The notes: generated from the sequence alone by a model not told the origin. A DNA stretch of 64,000 nt from Pseudogulbenkiania ferrooxidans 2002 (GCF_000174355.1 NZ_ACIS01000012.1:1-64000), one strand, 5' to 3'. Numbered from the stretch's first letter, positions 24,973 to 34,967 are shown. Program-made: numbers and translations.

Positions 24973-25960
24973 GGCTCACCGACAGTGTTGCAAGATTCAG
25001 TCCGGCAGCCCCCAGGCCCTCCTCGAGCCGCCGCGCATGGTCGCGGATCAACTGCTCCGTCGCCGCCTCCTCGGTGGCAAAAGACAGCTGCACCGTCCCG
25101 CCGACGATACGGATACGGGCAGACAGGCCACCGAGCACCGGAAGTTCCAGCGCCAGACGGGTAGACCAGGCCGCTACCGCTTCTGCACCGCCCGCCTCTC
25201 GCTCTCGCGTCTCGTCCTGCTGAATGCTCAGCTGCAACGGCTGCCCCGGCCAAGCCCACCCCTGCAGTTGAAGCTGGTGGTTCTCCAGGGTGTCGAGCTG
25301 CCGTTGCACCAGGTTACCCAGCTCCGCCAAGGCCGCTTTGCCATGGGGAGAGGGAGTCGTCTGCGCCGAATCAAGGCTTTGTCCAAGCCTGGCTTGCGGC
25401 TCGTCCTTGAGGCTCTCCAGCGACAAACGACCATCGACCCAAGCCTTGACGTGCGACTCGTAGAACAGCCCGCTCTTGTCGGCCCCCTGTTTCAGTGCTG
25501 CGGCCACATCCGCCGGATCCTGGCGCGAGGCATCCAGCTGCAGTCCCGCCTGCGTCGGCGCGCTCTTGGCACTGTGCAGCAGATCGGTCAGATAACGCGA
25601 GGCGGGGCTCAGCGAAACATCGGCCGAACCATTCGGCACCTCACTATCCGCAGCCTGCTCGACCAGCGCGAAGGTCAGTTTTGGCGACAAACTGGCCACT
25701 CGCAGCGTGAGCGCCTCGCCGTTGAGCTGCATGCCCTTGGGCAGATTCAACGTGAACAAACCATTCTTGATCAATGCGGCGAACTGCCCATTGTCCAGAC
25801 GTTCAGCAACCCGGGCCGAAACTAGTTCGCCAATACTCAAGGACGGAGCCTTGGCCGGAAGGACCGAGGCTTCCAGCAGCAGCCGGCCGCCTTCGCCCAG
25901 CAGCCGGACACCGGAAACCGCCGCGGCGCCGAGTGCTTTGCCAGAAAGGGGGGAAATCAT
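24953..25960 (-). CDS. fliK: Flagellar hook-length control protein FliK-like
   Basis: 335 residues. The N-terminal half is low in recognisable motifs. The C-terminal FliK domain (ELPVLGGLSARIRIVGGTVQ, then FATEEAATEQLIRDHARRLE) is well preserved. FliK measures hook length and switches the export gate with FlhB, so overlap with an FlhB_C paralogue is meaningful. It overlaps the DUF2802 gene start region by 4 bases, indicating a transcriptional unit DUF2802-fliK-flhB-like. Confidence 0.85.
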   Translation of the reverse strand: MISPLSGKALGAAAVSGVRLLGEGGRLLLEASVLPAKAPSLSIGELVSARVAERLDNGQFAALIKNGLFTLNLPKGMQLNGEALTLRVASLSPKLTFALVEQAADSEVPNGSADVSLSPASRYLTDLLHSAKSAPTQAGLQLDASRQDPADVAAALKQGADKSGLFYESHVKAWVDGRLSLESLKDEPQARLGQSLDSAQTTPSPHGKAALAELGNLVQRQLDTLENHQLQLQGWAWPGQPLQLSIQQDETREREAGGAEAVAAWSTRLALELPVLGGLSARIRIVGGTVQLSFATEEAATEQLIRDHARRLEEGLGAAGLNLATLSVSHDEAAS

Positions 25961-26316
25961 GAAGTGGAATTATTGCGGTACAGGGACACGATCAGCTCGG
26001 CCTCACTGCGGGAAATGCCACAGCGTTCGGCCACCTCCGCCGCCGACAAGCCATGTTTGACAAGCTCGATAGCCTGATTGTAAGGCGTAGAGGTCAAGTC
26101 CTCCCCCTTGCTCTGCGGCCTGGGCAGGGATTTGCTCTTGGCCAGATGCTCCATGTCACGCTGCAGCATGCTGAGTTGCTGCTGCAGGTGATCGAGGTGA
26201 AGAGCAGTCAGCCTTGCGCTGCTCTCTCCATCGCGTTTCGCGCGCCACCACAGGTACCCCAAAGCAATCAGGGTACCCACAGACACCGCCAAGGATACTA
26301 TCGTCCAAATAGACAC
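25957..26316 (-). CDS. DUF2802-type membrane-anchored protein
   Basis: 119 residues: an N-terminal membrane helix (WTIVSLAVSVGTLIALGYLW), a short coiled-coil linker (LDHLQQQLSMLQRDMEHLAK), and a C-terminal HTH-like segment (AIELVKHGLSAAEVAERCGI) that marks the DUF2802 family often found beside flagellar genes. Function is not established. It starts a small operon with fliK by a 4-base overlap. Confidence 0.85.
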   Translation of the reverse strand: MSIWTIVSLAVSVGTLIALGYLWWRAKRDGESSARLTALHLDHLQQQLSMLQRDMEHLAKSKSLPRPQSKGEDLTSTPYNQAIELVKHGLSAAEVAERCGISRSEAELIVSLYRNNSTS

Positions 26317-26340
26317 GTCAGGCCTCTACTCATAACATCT

Positions 26341-26362
26341 TGCTACTCTTAAGAGTACAGCA
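26341..26362. repeat. Short palindrome between fliT and the DUF2802 gene
   Basis: ACTCTTAAGAGT (26345-26356) is a perfect 12-bp palindrome embedded in the near-symmetric TGCT...AGCA. It could be a weak terminator or a regulator site upstream of the DUF2802-fliK unit. Confidence 0.35.
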
Positions 26363-26397
26363 GGGTGCTCTGTGGCCCAAGCCCAACTTGCCGAGCC

Positions 26398-26715
26398 CTA
26401 ACGATAAATTTTCTGGAGCTTCTGTTGCCGGTTAGTCAATGACAGCGAGTACTGCAACTCGGCACAGCGCTCGATCAGCAAGCTTTCTATCTCCCTGCTT
26501 TGGGTCACGACGGTATCGAGTACCTCTCGCAATTCAGGGCTGTTTGCTAGCGCAGGCGCATCGACCTCAAGGATGACTTGACGATAATGGGCATCTCGCT
26601 CGATATCGAGTTCGGTAAATCGCTCCCACTCGGCATTGCTGGCGGCTGCCAACATTGCTTCCGTGATATGGGCAAGCTTCATTACCTGAGAGCTCAATCC
26701 CACGTCCTCATCCAT
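26398..26715 (-). CDS. fliT: Flagellar protein FliT (export chaperone for FliD)
   Basis: A 105-residue all-helical protein. Position after fliS and fliD, size and the pattern EWERFTELDIERDAHYRQV support FliT, the FliD chaperone, which in enterics also restrains FlhDC. Sequence conservation in this family is low, so the assignment leans on synteny. Confidence 0.8.
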   Translation of the reverse strand: MDEDVGLSSQVMKLAHITEAMLAAASNAEWERFTELDIERDAHYRQVILEVDAPALANSPELREVLDTVVTQSREIESLLIERCAELQYSLSLTNRQQKLQKIYR

Positions 26716-26767
26716 TCCGATTCCACTCCTTCATCAGAGTGATGCGCAGCATACGCTTGTCTTGATA

Positions 26768-27196
26768 TCAGCCAACGGCAGAAACCGGAGCGCCCGAGTA
26801 TTCCCGTTTATCCAGCTCAACCCATGCAGGCAGGAGGGTGTCAAGCAAGCTACGAACCTCCGCCAGGATGTCCTGGTCATTGCTTTTCCCTGCCAGAGCC
26901 AAGCGAGCCTTCATATAAAGATATAAATCATTCAAGTTTCGCGCAGCATCGCCCCCCTCTTCCAGATTCGTCATTTCACGCAAACCATCAAGAATATCGA
27001 TGGCTTTGGAGATAAGACGGGCTTTTGAAGCATAGTCCTGCATATTGATGGCATTGCCTGCCTGAGCTATAGCGTTTGCTGCCCCTTTATACAAAAGGAC
27101 AACAATACCAACAGGGCTTGCTCCATAGACTGCGGCAACCAACGCATCTTTCTCATAAGCCTGGTTAAGCTGCCTGAGCGCATGTTTGTTAAGCAT
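26768..27196 (-). CDS. fliS: Flagellar export chaperone FliS
   Basis: Binds flagellin in the cytosol before export. 142 residues from ATG 27196. The signature is RQLNQAYEKDALVAAVYGAS, then VLLYKGAANAIAQAGNAINM. An in-frame TTG at 27214 overlaps the fliD stop but needs a rarer start codon, so the ATG is preferred. It is in the order fliD-fliS-fliT on the minus strand. Confidence 0.93.
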   Translation of the reverse strand: MLNKHALRQLNQAYEKDALVAAVYGASPVGIVVLLYKGAANAIAQAGNAINMQDYASKARLISKAIDILDGLREMTNLEEGGDAARNLNDLYLYMKARLALAGKSNDQDILAEVRSLLDTLLPAWVELDKREYSGAPVSAVG

Positions 27197-27210
27197 CTCT
27201 ATCCATACCC

Positions 27211-28602
27211 TCAAGATGACGATGATGACGAAAGCAAGTTTGCCAGGCTGCTAGTCGCAGACTGCATCTTGGCCAAGATCGCATTCAGATTTGTATATTG
27301 CTGGGTATACTGCGTTTTCAATCGATCGAGCTTCGATTGGAGACCTGTCTGGTAATTCGTCTCGAAGTCTATGCGACTGTTGATCGAACTCTTGCTCGAC
27401 TCGATGATGCCATCGGGCCCCAACAATTGATTGATCACCGCATTGAAGCGATCGGCAAAACCGTCATTATTGCTATTGCCGAACAGATTTTTGACAGCAG
27501 CCGGATCCGCCGACAGGGCCGTATTGAACGCTGTCTTGTCCAGTTTCAGCGTGCCGTCCTTCTGGATCGAGATTCCTACCTGAGCCAGATAGGCATAAGA
27601 ATTATAGGGGTTCGCCCCAGACACAGGCGTAGCGAGTATGGAGGTCATCTGCGACTCGATCGCCAGAACCGAAGCGTTTCCCTTCATGCTGTCGGTCCGC
27701 GCCGACTCTGCGGCTGAATGTACCTGATTGTAGGCATCGACGAACGCTTGCAAGGCCGTAGTGATGCCATCTGAATCTTGGACCACATTGATACTGGCCT
27801 CTCCAGTCTTGCTCAGATCGAGAGTCAGCCCAGCAATCGCATCGGTCAAGTGATTGCTGGCTGTAGACACACTGACACCATTGATAGTCAACGCGGCATT
27901 CTGAGCTGCGTGGGACTCGCTGATCGCACTAGCGGTACCCGTGCTCTGGGTCAAGCCACCCAATGACGCCGGCGAACTGGCATCAGCTGGCTCGGCCCCT
28001 CCGGCCGAAATCAAAAAGGCATTATCGCTCCCACTGTTGGTCGACGTAATAACCAACTTGTAGTTGCCGTTGTTATTGACGATATTGGCCGTCACGCCGA
28101 CGCCGGCCTGGTTGATCCGGTCCCGCATGCTGTTTAACGTGACGGAATCTCCGGGATTGTCCCTCAGACTGATTGGGGTGGTGGCTTTTCCACCAACGGT
28201 AAAGGTCAGGCTGTCCGGAGCGGAAGCAATAACCGCAGTGGGGTCGGTGATGGCAGTACCATCGGCATACTTATCGAACACCAACTGCCGAGGCTGCGCC
28301 AAGCTCGTGATATTCAGGGCATAACTGCCCGCTACAGTGGCAGCAGAGGTCGCAACGCTGGCGATTGTCGAGTCACTTGAACTGGCCTTGTAAGACTGCA
28401 AAAACGAGCCCGAAGCCAAAGAGCGAATAGCTGTCTGTAAACTGGACAAGCCGGAACTGATCTTACCCACAGCACTGAGCTGCGTATTGAACTTTGAGAC
28501 ACGGCTCTGGCTCGCCGTCATCGGCTGCTGCTCGATCGTCATGAGTTGACTGACGATGCTCTGGACATCGAGAGCACCAACCGACGTCGTAATGGAAGCC
28601 AT
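27211..28602 (-). CDS. fliD: Flagellar filament capping protein
   Basis: Forms the pentameric or hexameric cap that assembles flagellin. 463 residues with the FliD N-terminal domain (MASITTSVGALDVQSIVSQL, then MTIEQQPMTASQSRVSKFNT), the variable middle, and the C-terminal coiled coil (IDFETNYQTGLQSKLDRLKT). It ends in an unusual run of serines. AAAGG lies upstream of ATG. It starts the fliD-fliS-fliT group. Confidence 0.95.
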   Translation of the reverse strand: MASITTSVGALDVQSIVSQLMTIEQQPMTASQSRVSKFNTQLSAVGKISSGLSSLQTAIRSLASGSFLQSYKASSSDSTIASVATSAATVAGSYALNITSLAQPRQLVFDKYADGTAITDPTAVIASAPDSLTFTVGGKATTPISLRDNPGDSVTLNSMRDRINQAGVGVTANIVNNNGNYKLVITSTNSGSDNAFLISAGGAEPADASSPASLGGLTQSTGTASAISESHAAQNAALTINGVSVSTASNHLTDAIAGLTLDLSKTGEASINVVQDSDGITTALQAFVDAYNQVHSAAESARTDSMKGNASVLAIESQMTSILATPVSGANPYNSYAYLAQVGISIQKDGTLKLDKTAFNTALSADPAAVKNLFGNSNNDGFADRFNAVINQLLGPDGIIESSKSSINSRIDFETNYQTGLQSKLDRLKTQYTQQYTNLNAILAKMQSATSSLANLLSSSSSS

Positions 28603-28704
28603 GATTCTTACCTTTCAAAGCCGTTAAGAACGGTAACGCACCCCCGCGCCGCCTTCATTGTCATCGCAATCGAGCAGGACAAGTACTAGGCATTATACCC
28701 AGCC

Positions 28705-29127
28705 CTATGCCTTATCCTTGATCAGCAAGCCTTTGAAGTCTTCAATAGCCTTTGAAATACTGATGGCCTCTTCGGAAGGAATCTGGCGAATGACTTTCTG
28801 GGTTTCCTTGTCCACCACCTTGACCACTGAAATATCGGTATCTTTGTCGACGGAAAACTCCAGTTCGCTATCGTAATGCTGGACAGCTTCATTCAGCTTG
28901 CGTAGTGCCGGCTGTAAGTCGGAGAGGGATACCGGCTTCTTGGTAGCGTCACGGCTATTCGACGTTTCCTTTTCTTTGTCTACGGCACTGACCGCCTGGC
29001 TCGAAACAGGCGAAACCGCCACCCCAGCCGTCTCGCCTGAAGAGGCCTGGGGAGGTGGCGCAACCGCCCGCGCCGAGCTCCCATCGGAGCGAGAAAGAGG
29101 ACTTACCAATGGTGTGGAAATTTGCAT
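28705..29127 (-). CDS. flaG: FlaG-family flagellar protein
   Basis: 140 residues from ATG 29127, which has a perfect AGGAGGTGA upstream. The N-terminal part is disordered and Ser/Ala/Pro-rich. The C-terminal FlaG domain is clear (LNEAVQHYDSELEFSVDKDT, then VVDKETQKVIRQIPSEEAIS). FlaG affects filament length in some species. It lies between flagellin and fliD, as in Pseudomonas, Vibrio and Chromobacterium relatives. Confidence 0.93.
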   Translation of the reverse strand: MQISTPLVSPLSRSDGSSARAVAPPPQASSGETAGVAVSPVSSQAVSAVDKEKETSNSRDATKKPVSLSDLQPALRKLNEAVQHYDSELEFSVDKDTDISVVKVVDKETQKVIRQIPSEEAISISKAIEDFKGLLIKDKA

Positions 29128-29209
29128 CTCTTCACCTCCTTTCAAGGAACAAGAAATGGCCTGGTGGTGGAACCGAGGCCATCTCTTAACTCATCTGCGG
29201 CGAGTTGCC

Positions 29210-30049
29210 TTACTGGAGCAGCGACAGAGCGGACTGCGTCGTCGAGTTGGCCGTCTTCAGGATGGAGGTACCGGCCTGCTGCAGAATCTGGTTCTTGGTC
29301 AAGTTGGCCGTTTCCGCGGCAAAGTCGACGTCGACGATACGGCTGTTGGCACTGGACAAGTTCTCAACGTAGTTGGACAGGTTGGCGACCACTGCATCGA
29401 AACGGTTCTGTACGGCACCGAAGTCCGAACGGCTGGACGACACGGAAGAAAGGTCGGCATCCAGGCCAGAGAGGGCGGCGGAAGCCGCACCCTGGGTGGT
29501 CACGTCGATCGTAACCGTAGCACTCAGCGCCGTATTATAGCTGTGCAACGACGTCAGGTCGGAAGCGCTGATCGTCAGCTGGTTGTCAGCCGAGCCCGAG
29601 GAGCCGACCTGGAAGGTCAATGCGCTACCGCCCGACAGCAGGGAAGTGCCATTGAACTGGGTGGTCTGGGTGATGCGGGAAATTTCCTGGGTCAGCTGGT
29701 CCACTTCCTTCTGCAGCTGCGAACGGTTGGTGTCGCTGACCGAACCGTTGGAGGCCTGGACGGCGATTTCACGGATACGCTGCAGGTTGTTGGTGATCTG
29801 ACCGAGAGCACCTTCCGCCGTCTGCCCCACCGACACACCGTCGTTGGCGTTACGGATGGCCTGGTTGTTACCGCGAATCGCCGAGGTCAGGGTCTGGGAG
29901 ATCGCCAGACCGGCAGCATCGTCCTTGGCGCTGTTCACGCGCAGGCCGGAAGACAGGCGTTGCAGCGACTGGTTCAGCGAGCTGGTCGAGTTGTTCAGGT
30001 TGCGTTGGGCATTCAACGAGGCGATGTTGGTATTTACGGTCAGGGCCAT
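29210..30049 (-). CDS. fliC: Flagellin
   Basis: The filament subunit. 279 residues, short for a flagellin: conserved D0/D1 at the N-terminus ([20 protein letters not shown], then [20 protein letters not shown]) and C-terminus ([20 protein letters not shown] to LSLLQ), with only a small central domain. Serine and threonine are plentiful in the centre, so O-glycosylation is possible. It is transcribed from a sigma-28 promoter (30101-30127) and lies just downstream of the sugar-modification cluster on the same strand. Confidence 0.97.
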   Translation of the reverse strand: MALTVNTNIASLNAQRNLNNSTSSLNQSLQRLSSGLRVNSAKDDAAGLAISQTLTSAIRGNNQAIRNANDGVSVGQTAEGALGQITNNLQRIREIAVQASNGSVSDTNRSQLQKEVDQLTQEISRITQTTQFNGTSLLSGGSALTFQVGSSGSADNQLTISASDLTSLHSYNTALSATVTIDVTTQGAASAALSGLDADLSSVSSSRSDFGAVQNRFDAVVANLSNYVENLSSANSRIVDVDFAAETANLTKNQILQQAGTSILKTANSTTQSALSLLQ

Positions 30050-30100
30050 GACAATTCTCCTTGGGTCGGTTGGCTCGGCAGTGCATCCGGCTTGTTCAAG

Positions 30101-30127
30101 TTATCGACCCGCCTCTCATAAACTTTA
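30101..30127 (-). promoter_or_regulatory. Sigma-28 (FliA) promoter of flagellin
   Basis: On the minus strand, TAAAGTTT (30127-30120), an 11-base spacer and GTCGATAA (30108-30101) match the FliA consensus TAAAGTTT-N11-GCCGATAA at all but one base. It lies about 50 bases upstream of fliC and 30 beyond the stop of the giant glycosyltransferase. Confidence 0.92.
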
Positions 30128-30156
30128 GCGTCTTTTTGCATTTTTCCTGCATATGA

Positions 30157-33100
30157 CTAGCACAAGGCCCGTTGCCAATCGTGCAGATGCTCTTCCAGCA
30201 TATAATGCTGTCGCACCCAGTCGCGCAACTGGTCCCCTGCGCGGTAGGCAGCCGGCAAATCGTGCACCCGCTGACGGATCGCCTCGACCCATCCGGAAAC
30301 CTCATTGGCGACCCGGCATACCGGGGCCCCGCCAGTCTGATAGGGGTAGATATCGGTGCACACCACCGGCCAGCCCAGCACCCCATACTCTAGCAAGCGG
30401 AGGTTACTCTTGGCCTCGTTGAACGGGCTCACTTCCAGCGGAGCGATGGCCAGGTCCAGGTTCAGGCTGGCCATCTTTTCTGGATACAGGTCGAAAGCGA
30501 CAAAGGGATGTACCTCTGCCACGTACGGACGCAGTTCGGCCAGACACATGCCCATGAACACCCAGTCCACTTCATCGGCAGTCTGCTTGACTACCTCGAC
30601 GATCAGCTCGAGATCACCACGATGCTGGGCTGCCCCCACCCAGCCGACGCGGGGCTTCTTGCCCGTGCCACGGAGAGACGACAGTCCGTCCCAACGGCTC
30701 TTCTGCAAGCGATTGGGGATAACGACGATATCGTCGATCATGCCACGGCAGTGTTCCGCCAGCGGGTCAGTCGACACAATCAGGGTGTCACTCAAGGCCA
30801 GGGCCTTGCGCAACCGAGAGCGGGCATCCGGAAATACCTTCTTCCAATGGCGCGAAAACGAGCTTTTCTCAGGAATGGCACCGACCAGGTCGTCCATGCC
30901 GAAGACAATGCGCATCTCGGGCAGGAACTGGCGATAGTTCTTCATCGCCTCGACCAGGCCGTCGCCGATGGCGGTATGAAGCAGCAGGGTATCGGGGGCC
31001 TGGCGGGCCATTTCCACCACTGACAGCACATGCAGGCCGCTGCTGCCGCTCGGCTGCAGGATGTCGCCATCCAGACGGCCCGCCGCCTGCAACGCGTTGA
31101 GCGGCATGCAGACACGGTATTCGCCGCTGCCGCCGCTGACGGGCAGGCCGAGCACTCGCCGGCGGCCGGGGATGGCGGGGTCCCAGGATGCGGCACGGCT
31201 GGTTTCCAGCATCATCTTGCGGCTGTTCAGGGCCAAGTGACGGTTGTAGGCAGGATCGCGCGCCAGTTGCGGCAGCCAGCGCGCCATCATGGTGTTCAGT
31301 TCGTCGTACTCGCGTACCGCCGCTTCCAGCGCCACGCGAGGGTCGGACGTGCGGCGCCCGATGCTGCGGGCGTGATGGTGCACCATCACGGCAAAGGGGT
31401 TGTAGACATTGCGCAGGCCGGCGGCCTGGAGCTTGAGACAGAGGTCGACATCATTGAACAGCACGGTGAGTGCGGTATCGTCCATGCCGCCCACCGCTAG
31501 GTAGTGTTCCTTGGCCACCATCAGGCAGGCTGCCGTCACCGCCGAGTAGTTCTGGCCGGTGAGCAGCCGGTTCATGTAGCCCGGGGAGAAGATGTCTTCG
31601 CCCTCGAACACGTGATCGGCGACCGAACGCAGACCGCCGGGCAGGCCGAGCACGATGCCGGCATGCTGGATCAGGCCGACCTCCGGATAGGTCAGGCGGG
31701 CGCCGACCGCCCCCACGCCCGGTTGCTGCGCCCAGGCCAGCAAGCGCTCCAGCCAGGTGTCCAACACCACTTCGGTGTCGTTGTTGAGCAGCAGCACATA
31801 GCTGCCGCGGGCTTCCGCCACGCCCAGGTTGCACTGGGCGGAGAAGTTGAACGGCGCGTCGTAGGCCACGATGCGCACCCGATCCGGCCAACGTGAGCAA
31901 ATGTCCCGATAGTACTCCCGGGTTTCCGGCTCTTCCGAACGGTTGTCGACGATGATCAGCTCGAAATTCTGGTAGCGGCTCCCCTCGAACAGGCTTTCGA
32001 CGCACGGTTCCAGCACCTCGAGCTTGTCGCGGTTGGGCACGATCACGGACACCAGCGGTTCGCCCTGCACACGCAGGTTGAAGTGGAACGTTCCCTCCAG
32101 ATAGCCGTCGCCCAATTCCACATCCAGTCCCAGGCGCCGGGTATGGTTCTCCAGCGCGACGCGTTGCGCCGGCAGAGTCAGGGGATGCGGCTTGACCGGA
32201 GGCAACGACAGCAGCATGTCGTCGACATGGCCGATGGACTGTGGTCCATGCTGCTCGAACAGCCACAGCAACAGGTCGAACCAGTAGGCCCCCGGGTAGG
32301 CTTCAAAACCGCCGCGCTCCAGCAATGCCGATGTCGCCACCGCCACGGCGTCGCCGATGTAATCCATCGAGCGCAGATATTCCGGCGCAAAGTCGGGACG
32401 GAAGCGGGGTTTGAAACGCTCGCCCATAGGGGAAACGATATCGCTGTCGCAGTACAAGGCCGACCATTCCGGATGCATGTGGATGGCCTCGCCGAAACGC
32501 ACCAGGGCCTGCGGGACCAGGCGGAAGCCCACTGGCAACCACATCAGCCAATCGGCGGGCACTTCCGCCGCCACGCTGTTCACGGCCCGTGCCAACAGAT
32601 CCGGATCGTCCAGCGTATCGAGCTGCAGCCAGCCCAGCTGCTCGTGCTCCTGGAAGGCCGGATCCGGCGCCTCCCAGTCCGCGAGCACGATCAGTCGCCA
32701 GTGGGGGTAGAGCTGCTGCTGCAAGGCGTCAACCGTGTCGGCCAAGCGGTTCTGCTCCTGCCTGCTCACGACCGTGACCAGATTGAACACCGGCCGCGAC
32801 GACCAAGCCAGGACCATGCGTTCGGCCAACTGTTCGGCATGCACCTCGCGGAAATGGTGGTTTTGCAGCCATGTGCGGTACTGGCGCAATACCGTCAGAT
32901 CGCCGCCGCCGACGCTGTCCAGCGGCGGCGTCGCCAACGACGGCGGCAGCACGATGCGCAACGCCTCCGGCAGCACCAGGTTCCAGGCCTGGACGAAATG
33001 GTCGATCTGCCCTTCCAGCAGGCGCCCGCGCAGCAGGTAGTCGCGTGCGCGGGTTGCCAGCGCACACCGCTTGGCGGCATTTTCCACCAAGTCCGCCAGG

Positions 33101-34947
33101 GCCTCGTACCAGGCATCCTCGTCATCCGGCGGCAGCACCACGCCCAGATCGAGCTCCTTGATGTGGCGGTAGGCCGGCACATCGCTCAGGACGGACACCG
33201 CCCCCACAGAGGAGTATTCCAGCCACTTGATGTCGGACTTGCCTGCGTTGAACTCGGACTCTTCCAACGCGGCAATGCCGATGTCGATCTTCAGGCTGCC
33301 CAGTTTCGGCAGATAGCCCTGGTACTCCACCCCCCCGTTCACGAAACGGACGTTGGGCACGCCTTCCATCTGCGGCGGGATGCTGCCCCAGAACACGAAG
33401 GACACCTTGCCGTCGTAATCGCGCGCCAGTCGAGCCAGGGCGCTGCCGATGCGGGCCAAATCTTGACGATGGGTGGCGGTGCCGGCAAAGCCGATGGTCA
33501 CCGTGGCCGCCTGGTCGTCCAGCTGCGGCTCCACCAGACGCGCTGCGCTCAGGTAATTGGGCAAGACCGCGACGTTCGGGTTATAGGCCCTGACGATCTC
33601 GGCCAGTACCGGCGTACTCGCAGTCACCAGATGGAAGCGCGGCAGCATGTTCTTGATACGCGAGAAGCTGGGCTTGAACTCGGCGTATTGCGGGTGGCTC
33701 ATAGGCAGCGACGGCAGCCAATCGTCCAGTTCGTACACCAGAGGCTTGCCGGATTGCAGCAGCCGTTGCACCAGTTCGTCGGTGGACGGATGCAGCGCCG
33801 AGCGCTGCACGATGAACATGTCCATGGCGTCGATGAAGTCCTGGTCGCTGGCGAACGGGAATTGCCCATCCACCATGACGCTGGCCGTGTACCGCCAGTA
33901 GTGGACCTCGATCGCATCGGCCAGCACGGCCAGCGGGTCGCCCAGACGCAGTCGGAAGCACGCGCTGTCGGGAGGGTCCTGGCTCAGCACGCCGATGCGC
34001 GGCTTGCGCTTCTCCACCTGGGTGGCGGACGCCATGCTCTGGCTAGGCGTGTTCCCCGCCTCCCGCACGTGCCCCTGCGTGGTCTCGATAAACGCCACCA
34101 GTTCCTCGCCGAACTGGGCCTGCGTCGCCTTGTATTGTTCCTGCACGCGATAAACGGTCGCCTTGGCTCGGGCGATCTCTTCCTCTCCTGCGCCCCATGC
34201 CACGCCGTCAGAGCCCAGGTAATTGTGCATGGGTTTTTCCAGCATGATCGGGTTGGGCAGATAGACGACCGGGCAGCCACATAGCAAGGCTTCGAAGCAG
34301 GCGGTGGAGTGCTCGTAGGTGAACAGCAATTCGGCGCCGCGATAGAGCGCGGCCAGCTCCGCCGGCGAACGGTTGGGAACACGGAACGAAATCTCGGTGG
34401 CCTCCGCCGTCAACGGCCACGGTTCGCCCCCCTTGTTCAGATAGCGGTTCAGCCAGACCAGATGGCCATGCCGCTCCCCATCATCCACTCCGTCGGCATG
34501 GTAGACGCGCGTGTCGACCAGCGGCACTTGCAGCAAGCCGGCCTGCCAACCCTCCGGCAGGACGTCGTAGCCGTGCACATAGAGCAGATCGTCGGCGGAC
34601 CAGCCCAGGTCGCCCAGCGAGGTATTGGTGAGCGCGCCGGGCACGTTGAGCAGGTAGCGCACCACATGCCTGGCCCGCATCGGGTTGCCTTGAATGATTT
34701 CGGGGTAGATCACGATGGGTTCGCGGCCAGCACCGAGATGGGCCTGATAGATCTCGGGCGTCAGCTCGGGGGTAAGTAGCGTCGGCGAGGTATCGCCTTG
34801 CATGACGTAGGCTTCCTGTCCGCGCAGGTTCAGCTCATGGCACAGGTAGTGGAGCGCCCTCACCCCCCCGGAAGTCTCGCGATATGGCGGGGCATAAACG
34901 TAGTAGGGAGCGGATTGGCTCGGAGAGGAAGCGCTGGCTTGAGACAT
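30157..34947 (-). CDS. Giant multi-domain glycosyltransferase
   Basis: 1596 residues, with several glycosyltransferase modules in one chain. About 1-310 is a GT-B-like module (YYVYAPPYRETSGGVRALHY). About 315-700 is a second GT-B-like module (RIGVLSQDPPDSACFRLRLG, later YELDDWLPSLP). About 718-955 is a degenerate GT2-type fold (NLVTVVSRQEQNRLADTVDA). About 960-1240 is a canonical GT2 domain (VSVIVPNRDKLEVLEPCVES, then LLLNNDTEVVLDTWL). About 1300-1596 is a further GT-B-like module ending in EEHLHDWQRALC. Large proteins of this kind assemble surface or flagellin glycans; the substrate is unknown. It is the last gene of the cluster, directly upstream of the flagellin promoter. Confidence 0.85.
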   Translation of the reverse strand: MSQASASSPSQSAPYYVYAPPYRETSGGVRALHYLCHELNLRGQEAYVMQGDTSPTLLTPELTPEIYQAHLGAGREPIVIYPEIIQGNPMRARHVVRYLLNVPGALTNTSLGDLGWSADDLLYVHGYDVLPEGWQAGLLQVPLVDTRVYHADGVDDGERHGHLVWLNRYLNKGGEPWPLTAEATEISFRVPNRSPAELAALYRGAELLFTYEHSTACFEALLCGCPVVYLPNPIMLEKPMHNYLGSDGVAWGAGEEEIARAKATVYRVQEQYKATQAQFGEELVAFIETTQGHVREAGNTPSQSMASATQVEKRKPRIGVLSQDPPDSACFRLRLGDPLAVLADAIEVHYWRYTASVMVDGQFPFASDQDFIDAMDMFIVQRSALHPSTDELVQRLLQSGKPLVYELDDWLPSLPMSHPQYAEFKPSFSRIKNMLPRFHLVTASTPVLAEIVRAYNPNVAVLPNYLSAARLVEPQLDDQAATVTIGFAGTATHRQDLARIGSALARLARDYDGKVSFVFWGSIPPQMEGVPNVRFVNGGVEYQGYLPKLGSLKIDIGIAALEESEFNAGKSDIKWLEYSSVGAVSVLSDVPAYRHIKELDLGVVLPPDDEDAWYEALADLVENAAKRCALATRARDYLLRGRLLEGQIDHFVQAWNLVLPEALRIVLPPSLATPPLDSVGGGDLTVLRQYRTWLQNHHFREVHAEQLAERMVLAWSSRPVFNLVTVVSRQEQNRLADTVDALQQQLYPHWRLIVLADWEAPDPAFQEHEQLGWLQLDTLDDPDLLARAVNSVAAEVPADWLMWLPVGFRLVPQALVRFGEAIHMHPEWSALYCDSDIVSPMGERFKPRFRPDFAPEYLRSMDYIGDAVAVATSALLERGGFEAYPGAYWFDLLLWLFEQHGPQSIGHVDDMLLSLPPVKPHPLTLPAQRVALENHTRRLGLDVELGDGYLEGTFHFNLRVQGEPLVSVIVPNRDKLEVLEPCVESLFEGSRYQNFELIIVDNRSEEPETREYYRDICSRWPDRVRIVAYDAPFNFSAQCNLGVAEARGSYVLLLNNDTEVVLDTWLERLLAWAQQPGVGAVGARLTYPEVGLIQHAGIVLGLPGGLRSVADHVFEGEDIFSPGYMNRLLTGQNYSAVTAACLMVAKEHYLAVGGMDDTALTVLFNDVDLCLKLQAAGLRNVYNPFAVMVHHHARSIGRRTSDPRVALEAAVREYDELNTMMARWLPQLARDPAYNRHLALNSRKMMLETSRAASWDPAIPGRRRVLGLPVSGGSGEYRVCMPLNALQAAGRLDGDILQPSGSSGLHVLSVVEMARQAPDTLLLHTAIGDGLVEAMKNYRQFLPEMRIVFGMDDLVGAIPEKSSFSRHWKKVFPDARSRLRKALALSDTLIVSTDPLAEHCRGMIDDIVVIPNRLQKSRWDGLSSLRGTGKKPRVGWVGAAQHRGDLELIVEVVKQTADEVDWVFMGMCLAELRPYVAEVHPFVAFDLYPEKMASLNLDLAIAPLEVSPFNEAKSNLRLLEYGVLGWPVVCTDIYPYQTGGAPVCRVANEVSGWVEAIRQRVHDLPAAYRAGDQLRDWVRQHYMLEEHLHDWQRALC

Positions 34948-34967
34948 GATGGCCCGGTCAGGTAAGT

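Noticed and set aside
32083-34284. 733-residue open frame antisense to the giant glycosyltransferase
   Set aside because: A compositional shadow without domain, start signal or plausible operon.
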